A DNA stretch of 25,182 nt from Pseudomonadota bacterium (GCA_023399465.1 JAEWPB010000175.1:1-25182); one strand, 5' to 3'. Counted from the first letter of the stretch, positions 1 through 8,985 are shown. Notes: generated by a model not told the origin, from the sequence alone. Program-made: numbers and translations.

Positions 1-1029
1 TCCGAACAGCGCTTCCTGATCGGTATCAGGCTGCTGACCGGCGTCATTTCGGGAAGCATGGCGGCGCGGGCCTTCACCCATCTTGCGGATCTGGTGATCG
101 AGGCAGCGTTTGCGGCGGTGATGACCGAGATCAGGGCGGCGCACGGTACCTATCCGGGCGGGCGCATTGCCGTCATCGGCATGGGCAAGCTCGGCAGCTT
201 CGAACTGACGGCAGGGTCGGACATCGATCTGATCTTGCTCTACGACTATGACGATGCAGCGGCCGAATCTGAGGGCCCCAAGCCGCTCGATGCCACCCGC
301 TACTTCACCCGGGTCACCCAGCGGCTCATATCGGCGCTTTCGGCGCCGACCGCCGAGGGCGTCCTGTATGAGGTCGACATGCGCCTTCGTCCGTCGGGCA
401 ACAAGGGTCCCGTCGCCACGCGCATCAACTCTTTCGAGAAGTACCAGAACGAGGACGCCTGGACCTGGGAACACATGGCGCTCACTCGTGCGCGGCCGAT
501 CTGCGGCGACGACAGCCTGAAGGACGACGCGCGGCGCATCATCGCCGATGTTCTGGGGCGCAAATGCGATCCCGCCCGGATCGCAAAGGACGTGGTCGAG
601 ATGCGCAAGCTGATCGACCAGGAAAAGCCGCCGCGCGACATCTGGGACCTGAAGCTCATCCCGGGCGGATTGATCGATATCGAGTTCATCGCCCAGTATC
701 TGGCGCTGGTTGCGCCCGCAAAGGGCGCGAAGCGGCCGGAGGGCACCGTCACCACCGCCGAGGCGCTGAAGCAGCTCGGCGAGCAGCAGATGGAACTCGC
801 CAGCCTCGACCTGACCCTCGAGGCACTGACGCTGTTTACCGAGATCTCCCAGATCGTCCGGCTGTGCATTGACGGGCCCTTCGACCCGAAGGATGCGCCG
901 TCCGGCCTCATCGACCTTGTATGCCGGGCGGGGGATTTCCCCGACATCAAGTCCGAGGAAGGCGAAGTGAAGCGCCTGTCGAAGGCGGTACGCAAGATCT
1001 TCCAGGCGACGGTCAACGGCGGCGGATGA
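1..1029 (+). CDS. glnE: Bifunctional glutamine synthetase adenylyltransferase/deadenylase, C-terminal part (5' end outside window)
   Basis: The reading frame is open from base 1 and ends at the TGA at 1027-1029, giving 342 residues of a family whose full length is about 950-1000. It holds the second nucleotidyltransferase domain: GMGKLG at window residues 60-65, then GSDID with the two metal-binding aspartates at about 74 and 76, then YEVDMRLRPSGNKGP and an all-helical C-terminal region. In the E. coli enzyme the N-terminal half removes AMP from glutamine synthetase and the C-terminal half adds it under PII control, so this piece is the adenylylating half. An ATG at 58 is internal, not a start, because conserved coding continues upstream. 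The gene is convergent with the kinase gene ending at 1058, 28 bp away. The family call is secure. Confidence 0.95.
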   Translation, partial: SEQRFLIGIRLLTGVISGSMAARAFTHLADLVIEAAFAAVMTEIRAAHGTYPGGRIAVIGMGKLGSFELTAGSDIDLILLYDYDDAAAESEGPKPLDATRYFTRVTQRLISALSAPTAEGVLYEVDMRLRPSGNKGPVATRINSFEKYQNEDAWTWEHMALTRARPICGDDSLKDDARRIIADVLGRKCDPARIAKDVVEMRKLIDQEKPPRDIWDLKLIPGGLIDIEFIAQYLALVAPAKGAKRPEGTVTTAEALKQLGEQQMELASLDLTLEALTLFTEISQIVRLCIDGPFDPKDAPSGLIDLVCRAGDFPDIKSEEGEVKRLSKAVRKIFQATVNGGG

Positions 1030-1057
1030 TCCCGCCGCACGTCCCCCCGATCGCAGG

Positions 1058-3370
1058 TTAGCGGCGGGTGGGAATGCTCACCGAAATCACCGTGCCGCAG
1101 CCTTCGCGCGAGCGGATCTTCATCGTGCCGCCGTGCAGCCTGGCGAGCGAACGGGAAATCGCGAGGCCGAGGCCGGAACCGCCCTTGCTCTTGGCATACT
1201 GGCTCTGCACCTGTTCGAACGGCTGACCGATCTTGCCAAGCGCCGCCTTCGGAATGCCGATCCCGGTATCGGCGATGGTCAGCCGGATATTTCCGGCGAC
1301 CTGGCTTGCCCGCACCAGCACCCGCTCGCCTTCCCCGGTAAACTTGACGGCATTGGAGAGAAGGTTCAGCAGGATCTGCTTCATGGCCCTGCGGTCCGCA
1401 TTCATCGACAGGCCATCGCCCAGCCGCTGTTCTACGCGGATGTTCTTCTGTCCGGCGGGGACGGCGATGAAACGCAGGCTTTCCTCGATCAGCGGCGCGA
1501 GATCGATCGCCTCGCAGTTGATCCGCATGTGCCCGGCCTCGATCTTGGACATGTCGAGAATGTCGTTGATGACGTTGAGGAGGTGGCGGCCGCTGTCGTG
1601 AATGTCCTTGGCGTACTCGCTGTACTTTGCCGAACCGACGGGGCCGAACATTTCGTTCAGCAGGATTTCGGAAAAGCCGAGGATGGCGTTCAGCGGCGTG
1701 CGAAGTTCATGCGACATGTTGGCGAGGAATTCCGACTTCGCCTTGTTGGCGGCCTCGGCTCTTTCCTTTTCCGCGATGTAGTTGGCATTGGCGACGGAGA
1801 GTTCGGACTTCTGGCGCTCCAGCGTCTGGCGCGAGGCGGAGAGGTCGCCGATCGTCGCCATCAGGCGGCGCTCGGATTCGCGCAGCCGCTCCTGGTTGCG
1901 CTTGAGCAGGGTGATGTCGGTTCCGACCGAGACAAGGCCACCGTCGCGGGTGCGACGCTCGTTGATCTGCAGCCAGCGCTCGTCGGCGAGCTGGACTTCG
2001 CTTGTCTGCGAATGGCCGCTGCGATCGGCATTGGCGATACGGCGCTCGATGACCGGGCGGGCTGCCGCGGCGCAGACGACGGCACGTTCGGTTCCCGGCA
2101 CCAGTACACTGTCCGGCAATCCGTAGGCCTGCTGGTAGTGGGCATTGCACATGACCAGGCGGTCGTTCTTGTCCCAGAGCACGAAGGCTTCCGAGGTGCA
2201 TTCGATGGCGTCGGCCAGGCGCTGGTCGGCTTCGGCATAGCGCTGGGCAAGGCTGTGCTGTTCGGTGACGTCCATGGCGATGCCGATGACATGCATCTTG
2301 CCCGATGCGTTGCGCAGGATCTGGGCGCGAGCCCGCAGCCAGACATAGTGACCATCGGCGTGGCGCATGCGGAACACCTGGTCGATCTGGCGCGACTTGC
2401 TGCGGGCGATCGAGCGGGCCACCGCATAGATGCTGCCGTCGTCCGGGTGCATCATCCGCGCGGCGTCGCCGAAGGACAGGACCTTGTCGGAGGACTGCAG
2501 GCCGAGCATCTCGTACATCGAGCTCGACCAGTGGAGGCGGCGGTCGCCGAGGTTGAAGTCCCACAGGCCGCAGCGCCCGCGCGACAGCGCGGTTTCGACC
2601 CGCAGGTTCGATTCGATGAAGATCTCGTCGGCATCGCGGGCGCGCCGGACCTGGACGTAGTAGGCGAAGAGGATGATCAGCAGGATCGCCGCGATGCCGG
2701 AAAACAGGGTGACGTTGAGGGTCACCTCGTTGCGCCAGAGCGCGTTGATCTGGGCGAGCGAATTGGCGGCAAGCACCAGGCCGCCGTCGGCGCCGACAAG
2801 CGAGAGAGCAACGTAGTGCGGCTCGCCCGAGATCGCGGTTTCGATGACGCCCGCGCGCTCGACGAAACGGCGAACGGCGACTTCGGGAAGGAGGTCCTGC
2901 AGGTCGCGCCCGACGAAAGTGGCCGCAGCGGCGGATCCTGCGAATACGCGGCCGGCCGGATCCACCAGCAGGATGAAGGCGCCGGCGTCGAGCCGGTCCT
3001 GCGGCAGGTACTTTGCAAGGCGGCTTTCGGCTTCGCCGCGGTTGCGCTCGCGAAACAGTTCACCGCTTTCCGCGAGCGCTGCCGAGGCGGCAGCCGCCGA
3101 CAGGGCGGTCGAATGCTGGGCGGAAAGATCCATCCTGCCATAGTCGACGACGATGCCGAAAATGCGCGAGATCGCGACGACGAGAAGAAAGGCGACGATC
3201 AGCAGCGGAACGGCGCGCTTGAGCACGGGCTCGACACGGGGCCACTGACCGGACGCCGGCTCCGGGAAGAGCCTTGCCTGACCTGCGAAACTTTGCTCCC
3301 AGGCGCTCATGCCCGAAAAATTGGGTCGCAGCCGCTCATCGGCTGCGGTTGCCCGCTGCACGTCCGCCAT
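1058..3370 (-). CDS. pleC: PleC/PdhS-type membrane sensor histidine kinase with two PAS domains
   Basis: 770 residues. Transmembrane segments lie at about 53-75 and 217-240 around a 140-residue periplasmic region. They are followed by PAS domains at about 252-372 and 384-490, a coiled coil at about 492-545, then HisKA with phospho-acceptor His554 in SHELRTPLNAILGFSEIL. The HATPase has an N box (Asn673), G1 (DTGIGIP, 701-707) and G2 (GGSGLGL, about 730-736). There is no receiver domain, so a separate partner is expected. The dimerisation domain (EMFGPVG, YAKDIHDSGRHLL, INDILDMSKIEAG) is of the DivJ/PleC/PdhS type that acts on DivK. PleC itself is an inference: the topology fits, and the PleC gene of Sinorhizobium meliloti, as I recall it, sits beside feuPQ-glnE. 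In Caulobacter PleC is mainly a polar DivK phosphatase. It could be another PdhS paralogue. The ATG at 3370 has only a weak, distant AGGA. Confidence 0.72.
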   Translation of the reverse strand: MADVQRATAADERLRPNFSGMSAWEQSFAGQARLFPEPASGQWPRVEPVLKRAVPLLIVAFLLVVAISRIFGIVVDYGRMDLSAQHSTALSAAAASAALAESGELFRERNRGEAESRLAKYLPQDRLDAGAFILLVDPAGRVFAGSAAAATFVGRDLQDLLPEVAVRRFVERAGVIETAISGEPHYVALSLVGADGGLVLAANSLAQINALWRNEVTLNVTLFSGIAAILLIILFAYYVQVRRARDADEIFIESNLRVETALSRGRCGLWDFNLGDRRLHWSSSMYEMLGLQSSDKVLSFGDAARMMHPDDGSIYAVARSIARSKSRQIDQVFRMRHADGHYVWLRARAQILRNASGKMHVIGIAMDVTEQHSLAQRYAEADQRLADAIECTSEAFVLWDKNDRLVMCNAHYQQAYGLPDSVLVPGTERAVVCAAAARPVIERRIANADRSGHSQTSEVQLADERWLQINERRTRDGGLVSVGTDITLLKRNQERLRESERRLMATIGDLSASRQTLERQKSELSVANANYIAEKERAEAANKAKSEFLANMSHELRTPLNAILGFSEILLNEMFGPVGSAKYSEYAKDIHDSGRHLLNVINDILDMSKIEAGHMRINCEAIDLAPLIEESLRFIAVPAGQKNIRVEQRLGDGLSMNADRRAMKQILLNLLSNAVKFTGEGERVLVRASQVAGNIRLTIADTGIGIPKAALGKIGQPFEQVQSQYAKSKGGSGLGLAISRSLARLHGGTMKIRSREGCGTVISVSIPTRR

Positions 3371-3587
3371 CGTCTATCTGTCCTGATCCTCGTGTGATTC
3401 GCAGCGCCGCCGCCCGAACCTGACCTAATGAATCAAAGGCGATTCGCCTTGTCCAGAGGAAAAGGTAACGATTTGTTAACCATATGGGATTGCAGGGATT
3501 TTCGCGCTGTCATCGGCGGTCGTAACGCCGCCCGCGCAGGACTTGGGCGAAGCGGCCGGCAAATCACCGGCCGCCATGCCGCGTCGT
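3371..3587 (-). promoter_or_regulatory. pleC upstream region with CtrA-like box and three GANTC sites
   Basis: This is the 217 bp gap between pepN and pleC, both on the minus strand. GTAACGATTTGTTAAC at 3465-3480 differs by one base from the alphaproteobacterial CtrA consensus TTAAC-N6-TTAAC, and lies about 95-110 bp upstream of the pleC start. GANTC sites, the target of the cell-cycle methylase CcrM, occur at 3396-3400, 3430-3434 and 3441-3445. The third is the centre of a 15 bp inverted repeat (AAGGCGATTCGCCTT, 3436-3450). I cannot place a convincing -35/-10 pair. The motif matches are read directly; their use as regulatory sites is inferred. Confidence 0.5.
3552..3574 (-). terminator. GC-rich hairpin just after pepN
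   Basis: A perfect 8 bp stem (GCGGCCGG/CCGGCCGC, 3552-3559 with 3567-3574) and a 7 nt loop begin 14 bp past the pepN stop on the minus strand. No T tract follows, so it is a weak intrinsic terminator candidate or an mRNA 3'-end stabilising hairpin. Confidence 0.35.
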
Positions 3588-6236
3588 TCAACCCTTCAGC
3601 GTGCGCTCGACAATGTCGCGCGTATCGGTGGAGAGGTCGTTTGCCCGCTCGATGAGCACCAGGGCGCGGCGGGCATGTTCGGCGCGCACCGGCTCGAGGG
3701 CGCGCCAGGAACGCATCGCGGTCAGGATGCGCGCGGCAAGCTGCGGGTTGCGCTTGTCGATCTCGAGGATCTGGTCGGCGAGGAATGCATAGCCTTCGCC
3801 ATCGGCGCGGTGGAAGCCCGTCGCGTTCGAGAAGGCGAAGGTGCCGACGAGCGAGCGAACCCGGTTCGGGTTCCTGGCGTTGAAATGCCGGCTCTCCATC
3901 AGCTTGCGCACGCGGTCGAGCGTTTCCTTGCCGGGCGAGGTCGCCTGGATCGCGAACCACTTGTCGATGACCAGCGCATTGTCGGCAAAGCGCTGCTCGA
4001 ACGTTGCCAGCGCGTCGAGCGTTTCCGGCGCGTCGGGGAAACGGTGCGCGAGGATGGTCAGCGCCTGGCTGAGGTCGGTCATGTTGTCGGCGGCGCCGAA
4101 AGCTTCCGCTGCGCGCGCGGCACTGCCTTCCGCATAGGCCAGATAGGAGAGGGCGGAATTACGCAGCGCCCGGCGCCCCGCGCTTTCGGCATCCGGGCTG
4201 AAGCCCTCGGCGCCGGTACCCGCCTGGAACAGTGCCTTGAAGGTTTCTGCGCCGGCGCGGGCGATTTCCGTGAGGATGGCCTGGCGACCGGCATAGATCG
4301 CATCGGGATCGTTGTTGCTGCCCAGTTCGCGAGCAATGTCGGTCTCGCTCGGCAGGGCCAGCGCCTGGGCGCGGAATGCCGCCTCGAGGCTGTCATCGCT
4401 GGCGGTCGTCAGCAGCGCGTCGACGAACGCCGGATCGCATCCGATGGCGGCGCTGTTCTGCGCGGCCCTTGCGGCACGGGTGAGAACGGGCAGGGCGAGG
4501 TCGGTCAGCGCCTGCCAGCGGGCGAAGAGGTCGGTCTCCGACTTGGCGATATGGGCGAGGTCGGCGGTCGACTGTTCGAAATGCAGGTTGATCGGCGCCG
4601 AGAAACTGCGGTTGAGAGAGACGACCGGACGCGAGGGCACACCGGTGAAGACGAGCGCCTGCGAGCGTTCGTTGAGATGGATCACGTCCCCGGTCACCTC
4701 GGCTCCGCTGATGCCCGACGGGGTGAATTCGCTGCCGTCCTCGAGGAAAAGGGCGTGGCGAAGCGGGATATGCATCGGCTCCTTGGTGGGCTGGCCGGGG
4801 GTCGCCGGCACCATCTGCTCGAGCGACAGCGTGAAGGTCGAGCTTGCCGCGTCATAGCTGCCGGAAGCAGTCACCAAGGGCGTGCCGGCCTGGTGGTACC
4901 ACAGCGAGAACTGGCTAAGGTCGCGACCGCTTGCATCCTCGAAGCACTTGACGAAATCCTCCACCGTGGCGGCGTCGCCGTCGTGGCGCTCGAAATAGAG
5001 GTCCATGCCCTTCTTGAACAGATCGCGCCCGAGGATGGTGGCGATCATGCGGGTGACTTCCGAGCCCTTTTCATAGACCGTGGTCGTATAGAAGTTGTTG
5101 ATCTCGCGATACTTGGTCGGACGTACCGGATGGGCGAGTGGTCCGGCATCCTCCGGGAACTGCTCGGACTTGAGAAGTCGCACCTCGGCGATCCGCTTGA
5201 CGGCGCGCGAGCGCATGTCGGCCGAGAACTCGTGGTCACGGAAGACCGTCAGGCCTTCCTTGAGGCAGAGCTGGAACCAGTCACGGCAGGTGATGCGGTT
5301 GCCGGTCCAGTTGTGGAAGTATTCGTGAGCGATGATCGCCTCGATATTGGCGTAGTCCTGGTCGGTCGCGGTTTCGGGATCGGCAAGGACGTACTTGTCG
5401 TTGAAGACGTTCAGTCCCTTGTTCTCCATGGCGCCCATGTTGAAGTCGGAGACGGCGACGATCATGAAGATGTCGAGATCGTACTCGCGGCCGAACACCT
5501 CCTCGTCCCACTTCATCGAGCGCTTCAGCGCGTCCATGGCGTAGGCGGCGCGCGGCTCCTTGCCGTGCTCGACATAGATCTTCAGCGCGACTTCGCGGCC
5601 GGACATGGTGGTGAAGGTGTCCTCGACGACGCCGAGGTCGCCGGCGACGAGGGCGAAGAGATAGCTGGGCTTGGGATGCGGATCGAACCAGGCGGCGAAA
5701 TGCTTGCCTTCGCCATAGCCTGCACCGCCGAGGAAGTTGCCGTTCGACAGCAGGAGCGGGTTCTCGGCCTTGTCGGCGATGATGTTGACGGTATAGACCG
5801 CAAGCACATCGGGGCGGTCGGGGAAATAGGTGATGCGGCGGAAGCCTTCCGCCTCGCACTGGGTGCAGTAGAGGCCGCCGGTGCGGTAGAGCCCCATCAG
5901 CTGGGTATTGGCTTCCGGATTGATGAAGGTGGTGATCGTGACTTCGAAGGGAGCGGTTTCCGGCAGGTCGCGGATCGTCAGGGCATCCGGTGTCGCGGTG
6001 TATTGTGCGGCAGGGACCTCGATCTGGTCGAGCAGCAGGCCGCCGAGCTGCAGTTCGTCGCCATCGAGCACCAGCGGAGCATTCGTATCCGCGCCTTCCC
6101 GGCGATGGAAGATCAGGCGTGCTTCGACCTTGGTGTTTTGCGGATCAAGTTCGAAGGTAAGATCCACGCGTTCCAGCACAAAGTCGGTGGGGCGGTAGTC
6201 TGCCAGATTGATGATCTGGCCCGTATCTGTACGCAT
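3588..6236 (-). CDS. pepN: Aminopeptidase N (M1 zinc metallopeptidase)
   Basis: With the ATG at 6236 the protein is 882 residues, the usual length for bacterial PepN. It removes N-terminal residues from peptides in the cytoplasm during protein turnover. The exopeptidase signature GAMEN is at 268-272. The zinc site HEYFHNW begins at His304, with His308 as second ligand and Glu327 (LKEGL) as third. The transition-state tyrosine is about Tyr388 in VYEKGSEV. The C-terminal half is the helical domain of PepN. I chose 6236 over a further upstream ATG at 6287 because the conserved sequence starts there (MRTDTGQIINLADYRP) and an AGGA lies about 7 bases before it. The next gene on this strand, pleC, starts 217 bp downstream and probably has its own promoter. 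Confidence 0.95.
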   Translation of the reverse strand: MRTDTGQIINLADYRPTDFVLERVDLTFELDPQNTKVEARLIFHRREGADTNAPLVLDGDELQLGGLLLDQIEVPAAQYTATPDALTIRDLPETAPFEVTITTFINPEANTQLMGLYRTGGLYCTQCEAEGFRRITYFPDRPDVLAVYTVNIIADKAENPLLLSNGNFLGGAGYGEGKHFAAWFDPHPKPSYLFALVAGDLGVVEDTFTTMSGREVALKIYVEHGKEPRAAYAMDALKRSMKWDEEVFGREYDLDIFMIVAVSDFNMGAMENKGLNVFNDKYVLADPETATDQDYANIEAIIAHEYFHNWTGNRITCRDWFQLCLKEGLTVFRDHEFSADMRSRAVKRIAEVRLLKSEQFPEDAGPLAHPVRPTKYREINNFYTTTVYEKGSEVTRMIATILGRDLFKKGMDLYFERHDGDAATVEDFVKCFEDASGRDLSQFSLWYHQAGTPLVTASGSYDAASSTFTLSLEQMVPATPGQPTKEPMHIPLRHALFLEDGSEFTPSGISGAEVTGDVIHLNERSQALVFTGVPSRPVVSLNRSFSAPINLHFEQSTADLAHIAKSETDLFARWQALTDLALPVLTRAARAAQNSAAIGCDPAFVDALLTTASDDSLEAAFRAQALALPSETDIARELGSNNDPDAIYAGRQAILTEIARAGAETFKALFQAGTGAEGFSPDAESAGRRALRNSALSYLAYAEGSAARAAEAFGAADNMTDLSQALTILAHRFPDAPETLDALATFEQRFADNALVIDKWFAIQATSPGKETLDRVRKLMESRHFNARNPNRVRSLVGTFAFSNATGFHRADGEGYAFLADQILEIDKRNPQLAARILTAMRSWRALEPVRAEHARRALVLIERANDLSTDTRDIVERTLKG

Positions 6237-6533
6237 GATGCTTCCTGATGGGCTTTGGTCTGGTTGTCGGGTGCCAGGGGATGACACCTGCGTGCGTACC
6301 GGACCGAAGGTCTCGTCCCGGATGGTGCACGGATATTGTCATCCAATCCTGAATTAAAACTAAAATATTTTTTGGCTCATGTGAAATGCGGGTGTTGCTC
6401 GAGCGGAATTTAGTAGACGTCGCGGCAGCATTCAGTGCCGCCGTGCGGGATCCTGAACGGCTCGGGTGGACACAGGTGGATTTGCTCAAGCGACGTGACA
6501 TGTTCGGAGAATATCGTTGATTGCAATGATGTT
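6237..6533. other. Intergenic region upstream of pepN
   Basis: This 297 bp stretch separates pepN from the next minus-strand gene. I see no supportable gene. The stretch 6335-6380 is strikingly AT-rich for this genome, with runs of A and T around 6354-6373, and is the likeliest place for the pepN promoter. I cannot assign a firm -35/-10 pair or a terminator. Confidence 0.4.
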
Positions 6534-7637
6534 TCAGCGGATCCCGAGCGATGAACGGATGATGTCGTCGTTTTCGGTCTTCTGGACGACCACGCCATGC
6601 CAGCCAAGACCGTCATAGTCTTCATAGCCAAGCGTGCGGGCGAAGGCGACGATCGCGCCGCTGGCATCGTAGTAGCTGCCGCGCATCAGGTTCGACGGAT
6701 TGGAGAGCGCGAAATGGGAGTAGATCAGGCTGGGATTGCTGCAGGCGATTACCCGGCTGCGGCCGTCGAGCAGCATCACCGTCGTCCGCTCGGCGACGTG
6801 GGGCGGCAGGTTCGCTTCCTTGGCGACGATGGACTGTCCCTGGTTCTGCCAGTCGAAGTAGACACCCAGCGTGCCGATCAGCTTTCCGTCCGATCGGCCG
6901 CCCTCGCGGATGCCGGTCGCATAGACGAGCGCATCGCGGCCTCCGTGAGACGGGCTCGGCTTGACGTCATCGACTGCATAGTCGTCACCGCTGCGGCAGG
7001 AGAGGGCCGCCTTGAACCAGCTTTCGCCAGCGAGGCTCGTATTGCGGATCTGGCGCTGGTAGGCCGGATTGGCCGAGGCGATGACCTTGCCGGTCGTGTC
7101 GGTCATGACGAGATCGAGATAGACGGTGTAGAACCGGTTGATGACGCCCAGTCGCTCCTCGGCGAAGGCGGCACTGTCTGAGCCGGGTTCCTCGAGCGCT
7201 TTCCAGAGCGCGGTATCGGTCGCCCACCAGCGTACGTCCGCGGTGCGCTCGAAGAGGTTGCGGACGATGAGTTGCACGAGTGCCAGGTCGGTCAACCGGA
7301 CGCCTTCCATCTCGTTGACCAGACTGTCCGACATCGCACGGCTGACACCGATCCGGCCGAGGACATTGTCCTGGAACCTGCCCGTGATGTCGGTTGCCAT
7401 CTGTGCCAGACGCTGGACCTCATTGGCGACGACGCCGAAGCCCTTGCCGGCGTCACCGGCCCGCGCCGCCTCGATGAGCGCGTTGATCGCCAGCAGTTTG
7501 ATCTGCTTGACGACCTGGGTGTTGTCGGTACTGAATTTCTCGAGGTCGTTGCCGATCGCCTCGGTGATGAGCCGCATCGAGCGCGGGGTTGCTGCGCCGG
7601 TTTCTGCGGTGAACTTGTCGGCAACGGATGGCTTCAT
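6534..7637 (-). CDS. Soluble MCP-like protein: chemoreceptor hairpin followed by a Cache-like sensory region
   Basis: 367 residues with no signal peptide and no membrane segment. Residues about 28-85 match the tip of the methyl-accepting chemotaxis signalling hairpin that contacts CheA/CheW (KLLAINALIEAARAGDAGKG, then GFGVVANEVQRLA at about 67-78). Residues about 115-355 resemble a double Cache ligand-binding module: a long helix with ERTADVRWWATD, then TDTTGKVIASANP and MLLDGRSRVIACSNP, each shaped like the Cache core strands. The order is the reverse of ordinary chemoreceptors, which carry an extracytoplasmic sensor before the signalling domain. The long methylation helices and HAMP are missing. 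It may be a cytosolic sensor that binds the chemotaxis scaffold. The ATG at 7637 has only a poor ribosome site; no conserved coding is visible upstream. Partners are unknown. Confidence 0.7.
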   Translation of the reverse strand: MKPSVADKFTAETGAATPRSMRLITEAIGNDLEKFSTDNTQVVKQIKLLAINALIEAARAGDAGKGFGVVANEVQRLAQMATDITGRFQDNVLGRIGVSRAMSDSLVNEMEGVRLTDLALVQLIVRNLFERTADVRWWATDTALWKALEEPGSDSAAFAEERLGVINRFYTVYLDLVMTDTTGKVIASANPAYQRQIRNTSLAGESWFKAALSCRSGDDYAVDDVKPSPSHGGRDALVYATGIREGGRSDGKLIGTLGVYFDWQNQGQSIVAKEANLPPHVAERTTVMLLDGRSRVIACSNPSLIYSHFALSNPSNLMRGSYYDASGAIVAFARTLGYEDYDGLGWHGVVVQKTENDDIIRSSLGIR

Positions 7638-8038
7638 CGATACAGGTCCAGACTGGTCGGTATGCGAGACACCTTTCCGGCGTCCGGTGGTTCTGCGCGT
7701 CTAATTTCGTCCCGGACGCGACAATCAAGACCAAGACGCGCCAATATGAATAAGTAAAATTCGGGCCGGACCGCGTGGGCCGAACCCTGATTATTGCCCG
7801 CAAATATTCGGGGTGTTTTATTAAATTTTCTCTAACTGCTGGAAAGTGTCTCGCTTTTTGCCGGGCGCCCGTCGCGGTCACGGGCAGGCCCGGCTTGAAG
7901 GCATTCTCGCCCGAGAAAATCATTTCAGTCGCGCGGCGATTTGCTGTAGATGGCCAGTGCTGCATTCCCACCACCGATTGAGTCGGTTCTTCCCTGCAAT
8001 CCGCAGTCCCGCTGCAAAATCCGTCATTGCGAGTCCCC
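7638..8038. other. Divergent intergenic region between the MCP-like gene and the EamA transporter
   Basis: About 400 bp. An AT-rich segment at 7741-7840 probably holds promoters for one or both genes. One plus-strand possibility is TTGCCC (7794-7799), a 17 bp spacer, and TTTATT (7817-7822), but it would leave a leader of about 200 nt. A 68-codon open frame at 7775-7981 (plus) begins with GTG, lacks a ribosome site and resembles nothing I know, so it is not called. No repeat or RNA gene is evident. Confidence 0.35.
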
Positions 8039-8977
8039 ATGGGCGTCGACGCCAGCAATCCCGTGAAAGGTATCCTCCTGAAGGTATCTTCCGTGGTCGT
8101 ATTCCTCATCATGTCGACCTGCATCAAACTCGCCGGCGTCGGGCTGGCGGCAGGCCAGATCACCTTCTACCGCTCCGCCTTCGCGATCATTCCGATCGCT
8201 ATCTATCTTGCCTATCGCGGGGAGTTGCGAAGCGGCTTCTACACCCGAAACCCGATCGGCCATCTCAAGCGTGGCGCCATCGGTATCGTGGCGATGGGGC
8301 TCGGCTTCTACGGTCTTGTCCACCTGCCGCTGCCCGATGCGATCGCCATCGGCTATGCCATGCCGCTGTTCGCCGTTGCCTTCGCGGCAATCTTCCTCGG
8401 CGAGAAGGTGCGCCTCTACCGCTGGACGGCGGTTCTCGTCGGGCTTTGCGGCGTAATGATCATTTCCTGGCCCAAGCTGACGATGTTTTCTGAAACCGGG
8501 CTGCAGTCGGGCGTGGCGCTCGGCGCGGCGGCGGTCGTGCTGTCAGCGGCGTGCGGCGCTCTGGCGATGATCCAGGTCCGCAAGCTGGTGCAGGAAGAAA
8601 AGACCCCGACCATCGTCCTTTATTTCTCGATTACCGCCTCGGTCTTCTCGCTCGCGACCTTGCCCTTCGGCTGGGACTGGCTGGAGCTGGAACCGACATT
8701 GCTGCTGATCGTCGCCGGCTTTTGCGGCGGGATCGCGCAGATCCTGCTGACCGAATCTTATCGTCATGCGGAAGTGTCGACGATCGCGCCCTTCGAATAC
8801 ACCTCGATCCTGCTCGGGATCATGGTGGCCTACTATCTGTTCGACGACATTCCGACATGGTCGATGCTGGTCGGCACGGCGATCGTGGTCGGCGCCGGCA
8901 TCTACATCATCTATCGAGAGCACCGTCTGGGCCTGGAGCGCCGGGCGGCACGCCGCGCCGACAGCCCGCGCGGCTGA
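8039..8977 (+). CDS. DMT-superfamily EamA-type membrane transporter
   Basis: 312 residues from the ATG at 8039; a TTG four codons upstream (8027) is an alternative, and neither has a good ribosome site. The protein is almost wholly hydrophobic, with about ten predicted membrane helices arranged as two EamA repeats, roughly 12-140 and 158-295. Typical features are the short helix-loop with FYRSAFAIIP in the first repeat, PLPDAIAIGYAMPLFAVAFA before the charged GEKVRLYRW, and the second-repeat equivalents EVSTIAPFEYTSILLGIMVAYYLF and IPTWSMLVGTAIVVGAG. The arginine-rich tail should be cytoplasmic. EamA proteins export metabolites or drugs in the inner membrane; substrate cannot be told from sequence. 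The gene is convergent with an MFS gene ending 8 bp away. Confidence 0.88.
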   Translation: MGVDASNPVKGILLKVSSVVVFLIMSTCIKLAGVGLAAGQITFYRSAFAIIPIAIYLAYRGELRSGFYTRNPIGHLKRGAIGIVAMGLGFYGLVHLPLPDAIAIGYAMPLFAVAFAAIFLGEKVRLYRWTAVLVGLCGVMIISWPKLTMFSETGLQSGVALGAAAVVLSAACGALAMIQVRKLVQEEKTPTIVLYFSITASVFSLATLPFGWDWLELEPTLLLIVAGFCGGIAQILLTESYRHAEVSTIAPFEYTSILLGIMVAYYLFDDIPTWSMLVGTAIVVGAGIYIIYREHRLGLERRAARRADSPRG

Positions 8978-8985
8978 GCCTGTCG

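Noticed and set aside
1031..1068. Inverted repeat CCCGCCGC/GCGGCGGG between glnE and pleC as a terminator
   Set aside because: The loop is 22 nt, the second arm lies within pleC coding sequence and there is no T tract.
1133..3397. Very long plus-strand open frame opposite pleC
   Set aside because: It is the antisense shadow of a clear histidine kinase. GC-rich third positions keep the opposite frame open, and its translation has no recognisable motif.
3543..6248. Very long plus-strand open frame opposite pepN
   Set aside because: Antisense to an unmistakable M1 aminopeptidase with intact zinc site; no domain in the antisense product.
7775..7981. 68-codon plus-strand frame before the EamA gene
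   Set aside because: GTG start with no ribosome site, unusual Cys/Lys composition and no family resemblance; lies in probable promoter DNA.
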